DNA of 49,632 nucleotides from Folioceros fuciformis (taxonomy: Eukaryota > Anthocerotophyta > Anthocerotopsida > Anthocerotales): positions 461,509 through 511,140 of the forward strand of contig JBNGIO010006289.1 in the NCBI GenBank assembly GCA_049999805.1, read 5' to 3'. Shown piece after piece: positions 1 to 9,500 of this stretch. The notes under the pieces were generated by a model. That model did not search any database, was not told the origin of the DNA, and saw nothing but the letters and a program-made list of their open reading frames with translations. How positions within the stretch are numbered: position 1 is the stretch's first letter; the number at the start of each line of letters is the position of its first letter. Both the position numbers and the translations under genes were made by a program.

Positions 1-2
1 GA

Positions 3-3000
3 GGTGGAGGTGCAGGAGGAGGAGGAGGACAGGGACAGGGGCAGGAGGAAGGAGGCGGGGGAGGACCGGCGGGCGCAGCACAAGCGGCCGCAGTCTCGCC
101 CTTTCCCGCCACTGCGGTGGCGGCATCCGCTGCTGCCGCCGCCGCATCGGAGGAGCCCAACGTGAAGGCGCTGCAGAAGCGCTACGATGCGCTCTTTGCG
201 GTGCGTAGCAAGGCGGTCAAGGGCAAGGGCGCCTGGTACTGGTCGCATCTCGAGCCGCTGCTCGTGCCGCATCCGGATACAGGCAATCCCAAGGCTGTGA
301 AGCTGCGCTGCTGCCTGTGCAGCGCTATGTTCTCCGCCTCCAACCCCTCCCGCACCGCCTCAGAGCATCTCAAGCGCGGGACCTGCCCGCATTTCAACGG
401 CCTCATCCCCAAGTCCGCTGCTGCTGCTGCTGCTGCCGCCTCTTCGCTGCCCCTCAAATCTGGCGCTTCTCCGGCTCCGCACCAGCAGCAGCTTCCGCTT
501 CCGGCTATCCAGCACCAACAGCAACACCAGAGGAAGCGACCCGCTCCGGGCTCATCAATTGCTGGAGGTGGCGGTGGAGGAGCAGCAGCAGGAGGACCGC
601 CCGGAGCTTCCCCATTGCAACAGCATCACCACCAACAGCAGCAACAACAACAACATCACCAGCAGCACCAGTCCCAGGGTACCCTGGCGTTAGCAGTGGT
701 GACGGAAGCCCCCGCTGTGCGCTCCACCAGCAGGGCTTCCATGCAGGAGGGAGACGTGGTGCGCGTCAGCCCCACTCCCCTAGTGCTGTCGGGCGGGAAG
801 GGCGACCTGGGTGCGCTGGCGCAGCTCGAGAAGAGCGTCAAGAAGCTCAAAAGCCCCGGAGGATGTGTCAAGACCGGCTCGGGCGGCCCAGCGGCCAGGC
901 AGCAGGCGGACGCGGCTCTCGACTTGCTCTCGGAATGGCTCTACGAGTCCTGCGGCACCGTCCCCTTCTCTTGCGTGGAACACCCCAAGTTCAAGGCTTT
1001 CCTGGCGCAGCTCGGTCTCCCTTCTCTCTCTCGCCGCGCGCTTCAAGGCGACCGGCTCGACGCTAAATTCGCGCAGGTCAAGGGAGAGTGCGAGGCCAAG
1101 CTCCGGGATGCCATGTTTTTCCAGCTCTCGGCCCACGGATGGCGCAGGCAGCAGCATCACCAGCTACACCTACAGCAACAGCAACAGCAGCTGCTCCAGC
1201 ACCACCACCGGCAGCAGCATCAACAACAACAACACGAGCAACAACAGCAACAGCATCCTTTGATGCTGCTGCTTCAGCAGCCGGAGCATCATCATGTTCA
1301 TGGTGCTCCTTCTGCTGCTGCTGCTGCTGCTGCTGGTGTTGGCGGTGGTTTGGGCCATGGGCATCATGGCGGTTATGGACAGGTTGACCTCTGGGGGCTT
1401 CATCAATATCAGCAGCAGGAGCAGGAACAAGAGCTACTTCTTCAACGGCACCAGCAGCAGCTGCTGCAACACGAAGAGGAAGGGGGAACAGGGACAGCAG
1501 GTGTGCAGGTGAGCCTCAATCTGCCCAACGGCGGGGCGGTGTTCCGGGGCGTGGTTCCATTGGCCGGAGCTGCCGGTACTGGCAGCGGCAGGAGCAGCAG
1601 CTGCAGTAGTGGCAGCGACAGCGACACCAGCAGTGGGACTGGCGCGTCGGCAGAAGCAGCGGCAGCTGAGGCCGGGGCAGTGCTGGAGGAGGCCATTATG
1701 CGACTGGGGTTGGCTGGGGAGCCGCCCGAGCGGTGCGTGGGCGTGGTGGCAGACGCCTGCAGCAAGGCTCGCCGACTGGCCCTGGCGGAGCTGGAGAATC
1801 GGCAGGCATGGATGGTGAACTTGGCGTGCCAGAACGCCGCTTTCCAGGGTCTCCTCAAGGACATGCACAAGCACCTCCAACTTCTCAGGGCTGTGGTCTG
1901 CAACTGTCTCCAGCTACATCTCTTTTTCACCAAGGATGCCGCCGCGCGGGCCGCGCTGCACAAGGACATGTCAATGCCAGTATCGTCGGCGGCGGCGGCG
2001 GCCGCGGCAGCTCCTGGCGGCGGGGCTGCCGCACCTCACCCGACCTTCCTTCTCCGCCTCTTGGATCAGGTGGCAGCCTCGGCGCAGGCACTGCAGCTGG
2101 CCGGCCTCGACGACCACCTCAAGCTCCACTGCGGGGGGGACAAGGAGAAGCAGGAGCTGCTGGCCCTCCTCCCGGCCTGCTCTCGCTTCTGGCACCAGCT
2201 GGAGTCCGCGCGGGCCCTGCTCCGCATTCTGCACGACATGTTGGCGGACATGGCGGCGGAGCGGCCCATGCTGTCCCAGTGCTTGCCCATGTGGGTGGAC
2301 CTGCGCGCCAAGGTGAAAGACTGGAGCGGGCGCTACGACCAGGACGAGGCGCCCGTGCACCTCCTCATCGACAAGCGCTTCCGAAAGAATTACCACCCGG
2401 CCTGGGCGGCCGCCTTCATCCTGGACCCGCTCTATCTGCTCCGCGACACCTCTGGGAAGTACCTCCCGCCGTTCAAGTACCTCACCCCGGAGCAGGAGCG
2501 CGACGTGGATCGCCTCATCACTCGCCTCGTCTCGCGGGACGAGGCGCATCTGGCCTTGCGGGAGCTTCTCATGTGGCGCACGGTCGGCCTCGACCCGCTC
2601 TACGCCCAGGCCGTCCAGGTGAAGGAGCGCGACCCGGGCAGCGGGCGCATGAAGCCCGTGAGTCCCCAGAGCCGGCGCCTGGTGTGGGAGACGTGCCTCA
2701 GCGACCTCAAGTCCCTGCGCAAAGTGGCCATCCGCCTCATCTTCCAGCACGCCACCTCCTCCTCAGTGGACTGCAATTGGCCGCTCTGGCGCTGGGCATT
2801 CCGGGGCTCCAACGCGTCGGAGAAGCTGGACAAGCTGGTGTTCATCGCAGCGCAGGCCCGGCTGGACCGGAGAGGGGACTTCCCGGCGGCCGGGTACCTG
2901 GATGGGGATGAGCAGGACGACGCAGCCATCTTCATCAATGGAGACGATGCCGCAGCCGCAGCCGCTGCGTCGGCCTCACCCTCAGCCGTCGACCACCACC

Positions 3001-3035
3001 ACCTCTTCTTCCCTTCCTCTTCCTCCGCCTTGTAA
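3..3035 (+). CDS. BED zinc finger / hAT-like plant protein (5' partial)
   Basis: Single open frame with no intron, ending at TAA 3033-3035. The frame is open to the left edge and the codon at 117 is GTG, so the true ATG lies outside the window. Near the N-terminus is a BED-like finger (positions about 300-400) with a CxxC pair (RCCLC) and a distal His/Cys pair (EHLKRGTC). Ala/Gly/Gln/His-rich linkers follow. The C-terminal half (about 1680-2880) is conserved-looking, with FILDPLYLLRDTSGKYLPPF and a tryptophan-rich NWPLWRWAF motif. This matches the Arabidopsis At1g12380/At1g62870 group of hAT-transposase-related proteins, from memory of the family. I see no sign of terminal inverted repeats, so it looks like a host gene rather than a mobile element. 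Its molecular function is not established; DNA binding is an inference from the finger. Confidence 0.85.
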   Translation, partial: GGGAGGGGGQGQGQEEGGGGGPAGAAQAAAVSPFPATAVAASAAAAAASEEPNVKALQKRYDALFAVRSKAVKGKGAWYWSHLEPLLVPHPDTGNPKAVKLRCCLCSAMFSASNPSRTASEHLKRGTCPHFNGLIPKSAAAAAAAASSLPLKSGASPAPHQQQLPLPAIQHQQQHQRKRPAPGSSIAGGGGGGAAAGGPPGASPLQQHHHQQQQQQQHHQQHQSQGTLALAVVTEAPAVRSTSRASMQEGDVVRVSPTPLVLSGGKGDLGALAQLEKSVKKLKSPGGCVKTGSGGPAARQQADAALDLLSEWLYESCGTVPFSCVEHPKFKAFLAQLGLPSLSRRALQGDRLDAKFAQVKGECEAKLRDAMFFQLSAHGWRRQQHHQLHLQQQQQQLLQHHHRQQHQQQQHEQQQQQHPLMLLLQQPEHHHVHGAPSAAAAAAAGVGGGLGHGHHGGYGQVDLWGLHQYQQQEQEQELLLQRHQQQLLQHEEEGGTGTAGVQVSLNLPNGGAVFRGVVPLAGAAGTGSGRSSSCSSGSDSDTSSGTGASAEAAAAEAGAVLEEAIMRLGLAGEPPERCVGVVADACSKARRLALAELENRQAWMVNLACQNAAFQGLLKDMHKHLQLLRAVVCNCLQLHLFFTKDAAARAALHKDMSMPVSSAAAAAAAAPGGGAAAPHPTFLLRLLDQVAASAQALQLAGLDDHLKLHCGGDKEKQELLALLPACSRFWHQLESARALLRILHDMLADMAAERPMLSQCLPMWVDLRAKVKDWSGRYDQDEAPVHLLIDKRFRKNYHPAWAAAFILDPLYLLRDTSGKYLPPFKYLTPEQERDVDRLITRLVSRDEAHLALRELLMWRTVGLDPLYAQAVQVKERDPGSGRMKPVSPQSRRLVWETCLSDLKSLRKVAIRLIFQHATSSSVDCNWPLWRWAFRGSNASEKLDKLVFIAAQARLDRRGDFPAAGYLDGDEQDDAAIFINGDDAAAAAAASASPSAVDHHHLFFPSSSSAL

Positions 3036-3137
3036 CATTTTTCCCCTTGTCAGTCTATCACGCAATTCTTTTCCCTTCCTTCTGCCTTCCTCCACCGCCA
3101 CCAGATACTGTCAGGAGCAGCAGGGAGCGAGGCGCGG

Positions 3138-3199
3138 AGCTCAGCTCAGCTCAGCTCAGCTCGGCTCGGCTCGGCTCGGCTCGGCTCGGCTCGGCTCGG
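3138..3199. repeat. Pentanucleotide microsatellite, GCTCA then GCTCG
   Basis: About four GCTCA units run directly into about eight GCTCG units, all in one register. It lies about 100 bp after the stop codon of the left-hand gene, probably in its 3' UTR. Confidence 0.9.
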
Positions 3200-4416
3200 G
3201 TCGCTCCATCATCGACTTGAGGTCATGGGAACGGGTGCGGTCGCAGCCTCAGGTTTGTCATGCTGGCATGCACGCTGCTCTTCTGGCCATGGGATGGAAG
3301 GATAGAAGCACGCAAGGAAGGACACTGGTACTCTAGCGGAGCTGCCGCTGCAAGTGGGCGCCGCCACCTCAAGGATGCCATTTTTTTTTTTTCATCTTCC
3401 CACTGCTCCGTCTTTCCCTTCCCGGTTCAAGCACAGGTCGTCGTCGCTGCTCTTGTCCTTTTTGTATTTGTTGTGGAGCTGACACGACATGCACGACAAG
3501 CAGGGTGGGCAAGCGCACCGCTCCCATCCTTGGCTCACTAGCAACCAAATTTTTGTTCTCGCCGACAAGTCACAGAGCATGTGTACAATCTTCCTCCTGC
3601 AGTGGATGTATTCTAAGCTGGCCCAATTTCATGGCCTTGGCTTTTTGGCATCTTTCAATAATTCAGTTGGCAGTGAATGCTGTTCGAGCATCTCTTCCCT
3701 TCAAACACCATTGCTGTGGTCATGTTCTTCTGGAACTGCACTGAAGAGGACTGCATTGCATGCTGTGTTTCATTTGTTCAAACTTGTTGCTGCTGTTGCT
3801 CCTGCTCCTGCTGCGTTTCTGCATCACAGGCACTGACTGTCTCCGCAACAGGACACCATCATTCTTCGCTCAGACTATCAGCTGAGCAAAGGTTGTTATT
3901 GGACACACCGCTTTTGTGGCAGACCGTGGCTACCTTGATATGCGCAGACTTGGATGCTGCACCTTTAGTGAAAGCGTACAACCACCCTCAACGTCACTTT
4001 GTTCTTGCCGTGCGTCCAGTTGCCTTTCTCATTTCCACAGCGCAGCCCAAAGTCCTCGTAAAGATGAGCCGCTCGTCGCTACGTACAGCACTGCGGTTGT
4101 GTAAGCGGCGTCGCACACCACGTACATCGTAAAGAGTATTTTTCAGGACATGACTGTTTCCTGGACCCTCCCAATAAAAGCCTTGCTACCGGATTGGCTG
4201 TTGTTGCACTCAATTTTATAGCCAGGATTTCGTCATCGTTCAGGGCAGCAGAAATGGAGACTTTTTTTTCCCTTTTTTTTCCTTCAAAAAAAAGAATAAA
4301 GGTGGTAACGATATTGTACCTACCACAAGCTTCACCACCTCCTCAGGACTTTGAGTTGTAGATCAGTTTTAGCCTTTGCAGAACATGTAGCTATTCCCTC
4401 CATGATCCCATTCATA

Positions 4417-4420
<4 letters not shown>

Positions 4421-4454
<34 letters not shown>
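4421..4454. repeat. (TA)n microsatellite
   Basis: Uninterrupted alternating TA, about 17 units, in the AT-rich spacer. Confidence 0.95.
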
Positions 4455-4456
<2 letters not shown>

Positions 4457-5083
4457 AGAACATTATAACTAGTGTAAACAGAGTTTCACTAATTTCTCGT
4501 ATTGAAGCTTTGGGTTTAACATACTGAAAATTTTGAGCTAGATTTTAGAATTAAAATACTTAAATCTAAAAATAAGGTTGAATAGGCAAGACAATCTTTG
4601 ACTCTCATAAGCTAGCCCATTAGTCTTATGGATAGTCTTATTTGTATATAGTTTTATAAGATCAATTTATCATTTTTTTGATCTTTTCTTTAATATATAA
4701 TTATATCATGCCCACATTAATTACACCTAGAATTAGAGATATAGTTCTATAAGTGTTTCACAACCAAGCACCTTCACATCAAATCATGTAGGCCACAACA
4801 AAAAAAATCTAATTTTTAAGAATAGGTGGAAGACTCCTTCTATGTATATTTCCTATTTTATAAATATATAAACAACGTTTAATAAATATTGATCAACAGT
4901 TTTGGAGAATAAGACGGTTGTTCGCGCGGATGCATGTTTATCCGGTATAGACGTTGCTGCCCTCGGTAGTGAAAGTTTTGTACTGTACTAGATTATATGA
5001 TTATAAAATGGTAAGCACAATACAAAGAGTACCTGCCAGGTAAGTAGATGAAGACTCGGTCAGAGCTCGAACAAAGGAATCAC

Positions 5084-6379
5084 TTAGTTAGTATCTGTGC
5101 GGGACCGGGGGGGAGTGGTGATTGAAGGAAATGGTTGCAACAATCCCTCGCGGAGACAGTAATCCAGTGCCACAGCGGCGAAAGCAATGGTTACCAAACT
5201 TTCCCCTCCATCAAGACATGCTTGTAGCACCTCACTTAATCCTTGGTCCGGGAAGCCCACCAAGGCCTGCGTCGTGTCCACTTGCGCGATACCTTCAAAA
5301 CCGACCACACCACACTTAGTCAGTCCCTGAGCGCACGACAGACACCATCTGGCCAGGAGTCGCGGGTGAGATTTGCTGACCTCGGACAAGGGCGAACGCG
5401 GCTGCAGCCCCGGCCTTGAGCTGAAAGTTGCCCAGATCTCGCCTCACGATGTATCGGTAACACACACCAAAGAGGGCGCAGCTGAAAAACACTCCCGCTA
5501 CCCCGACAATTCCGGACAGTCCTAAGTTCCTCTCCGACAAAAGGAAGGGGAGGCTTGCCACGCTTCCTACCAGAGACGACACAGTAGCTGCCTTGCCTGA
5601 CTCTATCCTTTCTGCATCCTCGTCCACAGTTGTATTTTCCCACTTCCCGTACATTTCCAGCGAGCTGTCGCCAGCTCGAGCAGACACCAGAGCTATGCTA
5701 GCTTCATATAATTCCTGCTCCGCATCCGCTACTTCGTCTCGATACTTGGCCACCTGAATCACCACAAGGATGCAAGTAGGCTTAGGATCCAGTTGGCCTC
5801 TCCACGACCGTAAGCAAGCGCTACGACTCACGGGACCTGAACTCATTCATCCCCAAACTGCAAACCACATCCTGGAAACAGCGGTCATACGGCAGAATCT
5901 GCAGCAGCTTGTTGCTCAGCATAACGTTCTATTTCGGCCCGCAGCTCCGCAATCTCTTGCTCTCTCTGCTTGTGCCTCTCCAGATCCGACTGTAGAGACG
6001 AAACTCTCGCTGCTGCTGCCGCCAAGTCCTTGAGTAATGCCTGTGACTCCTCGTCATTCAACACCTTTCCTGCCTCCGACTCCACATCCAATCCTTCCTT
6101 CCCTTCGTGCCATGTTCCCTTCTTTCCTACATTCTCGACGCCATCCTCGTCCAGTGGTCCAATTTCCTTGCCGCTGCTGGCATGAGCACAGGCGTCACGC
6201 TTGCTTCTCACAGCGGCCTCCTGCACCCCACTCGTCCTACGGAATGCGTGCCAGACCAATGTTGAGCCCAGTGCAGGGGCCATGACAACCTTCCAGCTGC
6301 TGTGGACCACTCCCTGGTGCTGCTGTGGTCCACATCTCTGGGAGAAGGCCAGGCGGGGTCCGCAACCCGCAGCAGCCAT
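5084..6379 (-). CDS. Predicted chloroplast membrane protein, conserved in plants
   Basis: Three exons on the minus strand: 6379-5891, 5753-5381 and 5292-5084. All junctions are GT..AG and the phases agree, giving 356 residues. The N-terminus is Ala/Arg/Ser-rich and low in acidic residues, like a transit peptide. A coiled coil follows (about residues 125-190, rich in Glu/Arg/Gln/Leu), ending in AKYRDEVADAEQELYEAS. Two or three hydrophobic segments then appear: KAATVSSLVGSVASLPFLL, GVAGVFFSCALFGVCYRYIV and, near the C-terminus, ESLVTIAFAAVALDYCL. The segment YRYIVRRDLGNFQLKAG is what I associate with an uncharacterised plant/plastid family; I cannot name it. The gene is divergent from the codanin homologue, with only 135 bp between start codons. 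Function is unknown; an envelope or thylakoid location is an inference. Confidence 0.75.
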
Positions 6380-6514
6380 AGCAGCTAACTTCTCTCATCT
6401 GGCTCAAAGCTTCAACCTGCACTGCACAGGTCCTTCAACCCTAAACTCAGGACGATCCCGCGCTTACAAGTTCAAAACTGGCATGATTGCGTAGCGGTGG
6501 CCAGACCGTCCTCA
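6380..6514. promoter_or_regulatory. Bidirectional promoter region
   Basis: The 135 bp between two divergent start codons (minus-strand ATG at 6379, plus-strand ATG at 6515) must hold both 5' leaders and at least part of both promoters, unless an upstream non-coding exon exists. No TATA box is evident. Confidence 0.5.
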
Positions 6515-9500
6515 ATGCTGCAGCTGCCGGAGACCGACGTCGTTTTGCTGCATTCCATTATCGACGACGAAACGTTCTTGCCTGTGTTGCTGCGTTGGAT
6601 TGATCCTCAGCGTCATGGACGGGCAGAGCTTTTACCCGACCCGACCTCCCTAGAGACTGAGGTACTATATGACACGCATCAGCAATCTGCGACGGCAAAC
6701 TGTCCTTCTCTGCTGAACGAGTGGATGGCCTGTTACAGGTGCTGTTTCACTCACCAATGAGGTCAGCTTCTGTGGACACGGCTGGAGGTTGGAAGGACAA
6801 GCTGAATAANNNNNNNNNNTCAGCTTCTGTGGACACGGCTGGAGGTTGGAAGGACAAGCTGAATAACACTTCTCCTCAGTCCTCAGCTTCTGTGGACACG
6901 GCTGGAGGTTGGAAGGACAAGTTGAATAACACTTCTCCTCAGTCCTTTGCGTTGTCTTTCCTGCATTACATGCGGGCACAGCTTCAGCCATATTTTTCTG
7001 GTCCTGACCAAGCCTCTGGAGATGCATTTCGCGGTTCTGGAAACAGGCCCAATGCAATGCTGAAGTCTCCTGGAATGCCAACCGAGTTCTGTCAGGCCAG
7101 CAGCGCGGCGGGGACGAATGGTCAGGTTGATCTCCGACTGGGAAAAACAGCTTCCTCGGATGCCTTTTTCGAGCACAGGGACGAACGCAGAAACGTAATG
7201 CCCAGAACGGGCCAGTACGAAGATGAGTTCCCCGTGCTTGGAGCGCCATGCTCTACCACCATACAACCAAGTGCACCGCAAGCATCAAAACAGGTTATTC
7301 GCGTTTTCTCTGTTATCAGGTCACGTCTCCTCCTCTGCCAAGACTGAGCATATGTATCTTCTTATTTCAGAAACGGAGAGTCACCCCTACTCACACGGCA
7401 GATCTGGCTGTGAGTAGCGCATTTGTTCTTGCAAAAGTGGAATTAGCTGCAGTCAATCATGGCCACGTTAAAGCGAAACGCTTGGGACCCAGAAATCTAG
7501 AAGTGGACATGGGAGTTCTTATGGAGCGATATGACAAAAACCGAAAGCCAAGGCGACGGGAGAAAGTTCGACGTGGTAAACAAAAGAGCCAGGTGCCTTT
7601 GGATGATGTCATACCATCTGAAATTATGGGACCTTCAAATGACGGGTCTTGGCAGAGGCAGCATGATTCTGATGAAGTTCCCCAGCCACCTGATGAGGGC
7701 TTATGTCCTGTACGAGATACTGGCTCTGAAAATGTTGCGACGAAGCATTCAGAATCCGGCACCTACCTCTCGGCGAGTATGCAGCTGTCTGGAGGCGGTT
7801 TTAAACATGATGTCAGCAATAGTCCTAGTCGTTCCCTCCCAGGAACGCTTCGCAGGTTGTCTACTGTGCATGCAACACTCATGGTCTCGAGAATGGTTCC
7901 ATCCTTGCTTGCGGAGCTTCAATTTCTGCTTCAGATTCTATATATAGTAGGGACACCCACTTGCAGTCACACCGAACAAACTGCTCACGGAAATAGAGTA
8001 TTTCATGATTCCGGTGAATGTCCTCCATATGCGTGTGCCGTCCTGGAGCAAGCTGGGCCTATCGTGGAGTATGGTACGTACCGGTGGAATGTTGGCAGTT
8101 TGTCCTTCAATGTATCCTTTCGTAACTGCATTCGTAATCTTCATGTTCTGTTGGTTGACGCACATTTTTGTTTCGTTGAACTATGGTGATGTAGTTGGTG
8201 AAGCCCTGCTTGCTGCACTGGTTGACGAGCCTGTAATATCCAAGCATACACCAGAACTACTTGCTCGTTTAAAGGCAGCCCTAATAGGTCAGCAGGCGAC
8301 ATCACTACGAAGTGACAAAGCATATGAACATGTTGTCCCAACTGATGCTGCTCACTCATCACCCCATATTCATCTGCATATGACGGCAATACCTGGATTG
8401 CCAGTCTCCATGCCTTTCCAGTCAGCTCGAGATTCCCGCCATAATTTTAAAACTCCTGTATGAAGATCTCCACGACAAAGTATTTCTCTGCTCTGTGCTT
8501 CTGCTTTAAATGTTGCTGTTATAATGTAGCCTCTTTGTGTGCAGAAGGAGATCAAGGTCTATAACAATCGTGAGCAATGTCGTGACCTCTTTTACTCCGT
8601 CATTCGAGAAGGTGCTGCAGCCTACAGTGCGTTTGGCTGTGGTGCGTATGAGTCAGAGGAACAAGCCTACTTGAAGATAGACGAGTGCTCCAAGCAGTTT
8701 CTCAAAGTCCTGCTACTTCAGAATTATTCATGGTTTGCAGGTTTCCTTCTTCAGATCCTCGATGATGATTATAATTCATAGTCTGTCCATTGATGGAAAC
8801 TCGATCTCGTATGATATTGTTTAGGCAGTGTAGAGCACTGTTTTAGTTGTCAACACTAAATGATCTTCCTTCTGTCTTGTCACTGTGGGATTTGTTCAAT
8901 GCACTGCAGATTTCTTTCTGGAGCAAGTTTTGCAGGTAGGCATTTTTTCGTGTGAGGTCACGGTTTTAAGATTGCTTAAGTTGCAGTTTGTACTGACTGA
9001 CTCGATCGTAATCCTCCAGGTTTATCTGTGTGGAGATGCAGATCCAGTTGTAGTGGGTTTGGCCCATCAAGACCAAGTGAAGCTGCAGAAGCTCCATGAT
9101 AGGTTAACAGGAACATCCGGGTGCACTGGTTCAGCCCGAACTCAAAAGCAACATGTCTCTGGCAATGGAAACGGCGATGTCCGGCTTGAATTGTCCCCAA
9201 GTAGTCCCTGGAGTCAAGTAAAGAATATTCAATCCACTAATTTAAAGAGAGGGAATAATCTTGCAAGTTTGCAAGTCATGCATCAGGAAAGAGCAGCTCT
9301 CTCCAAAGAGCGTAAGGACTTTCGCGACAACCTGAGAGGCAGGTTTTCGAGTTTTTTCCCTCAATCTTTGTGGGTATACATATGGTTCTTGGAAGTCAAT
9401 GACAGCCATCGGTTGAATGCCCATCTTATATGGAGCATAACTCACAAGATCTCCAACTTAACAGAGTAAGTTCTACAATCAGAAGGGGAAGGAAAATGGG

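Larger units (their letters stand above)
3036..5083. other. Spacer: 3' flank of first gene, then AT-rich DNA
   Basis: No convincing coding region. The first 1.1 kb has gene-like composition and contains AATAAA at 4173-4178, a possible poly(A) signal for the gene to the left if its 3' UTR is long. From about 4250 the sequence becomes strongly AT-rich with T-runs and a (TA)n tract. Small open frames here lack any recognisable domain. Confidence 0.6.

Noticed and set aside
1971-2750. 259-codon antisense frame in the first gene
   Set aside because: Antisense shadow caused by GC-biased codons; no domain or start context.
1733-2911. 392-codon plus-strand frame inside the first gene
   Set aside because: Shadow of the real frame in GC-rich coding DNA; the translation is Pro/Gly/Arg/Ala-rich without a domain, while the overlapping frame carries conserved hAT-like motifs.
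6810-6819. Interruption of the codanin reading frame
   Set aside because: It is an assembly gap of N, not a biological frameshift.
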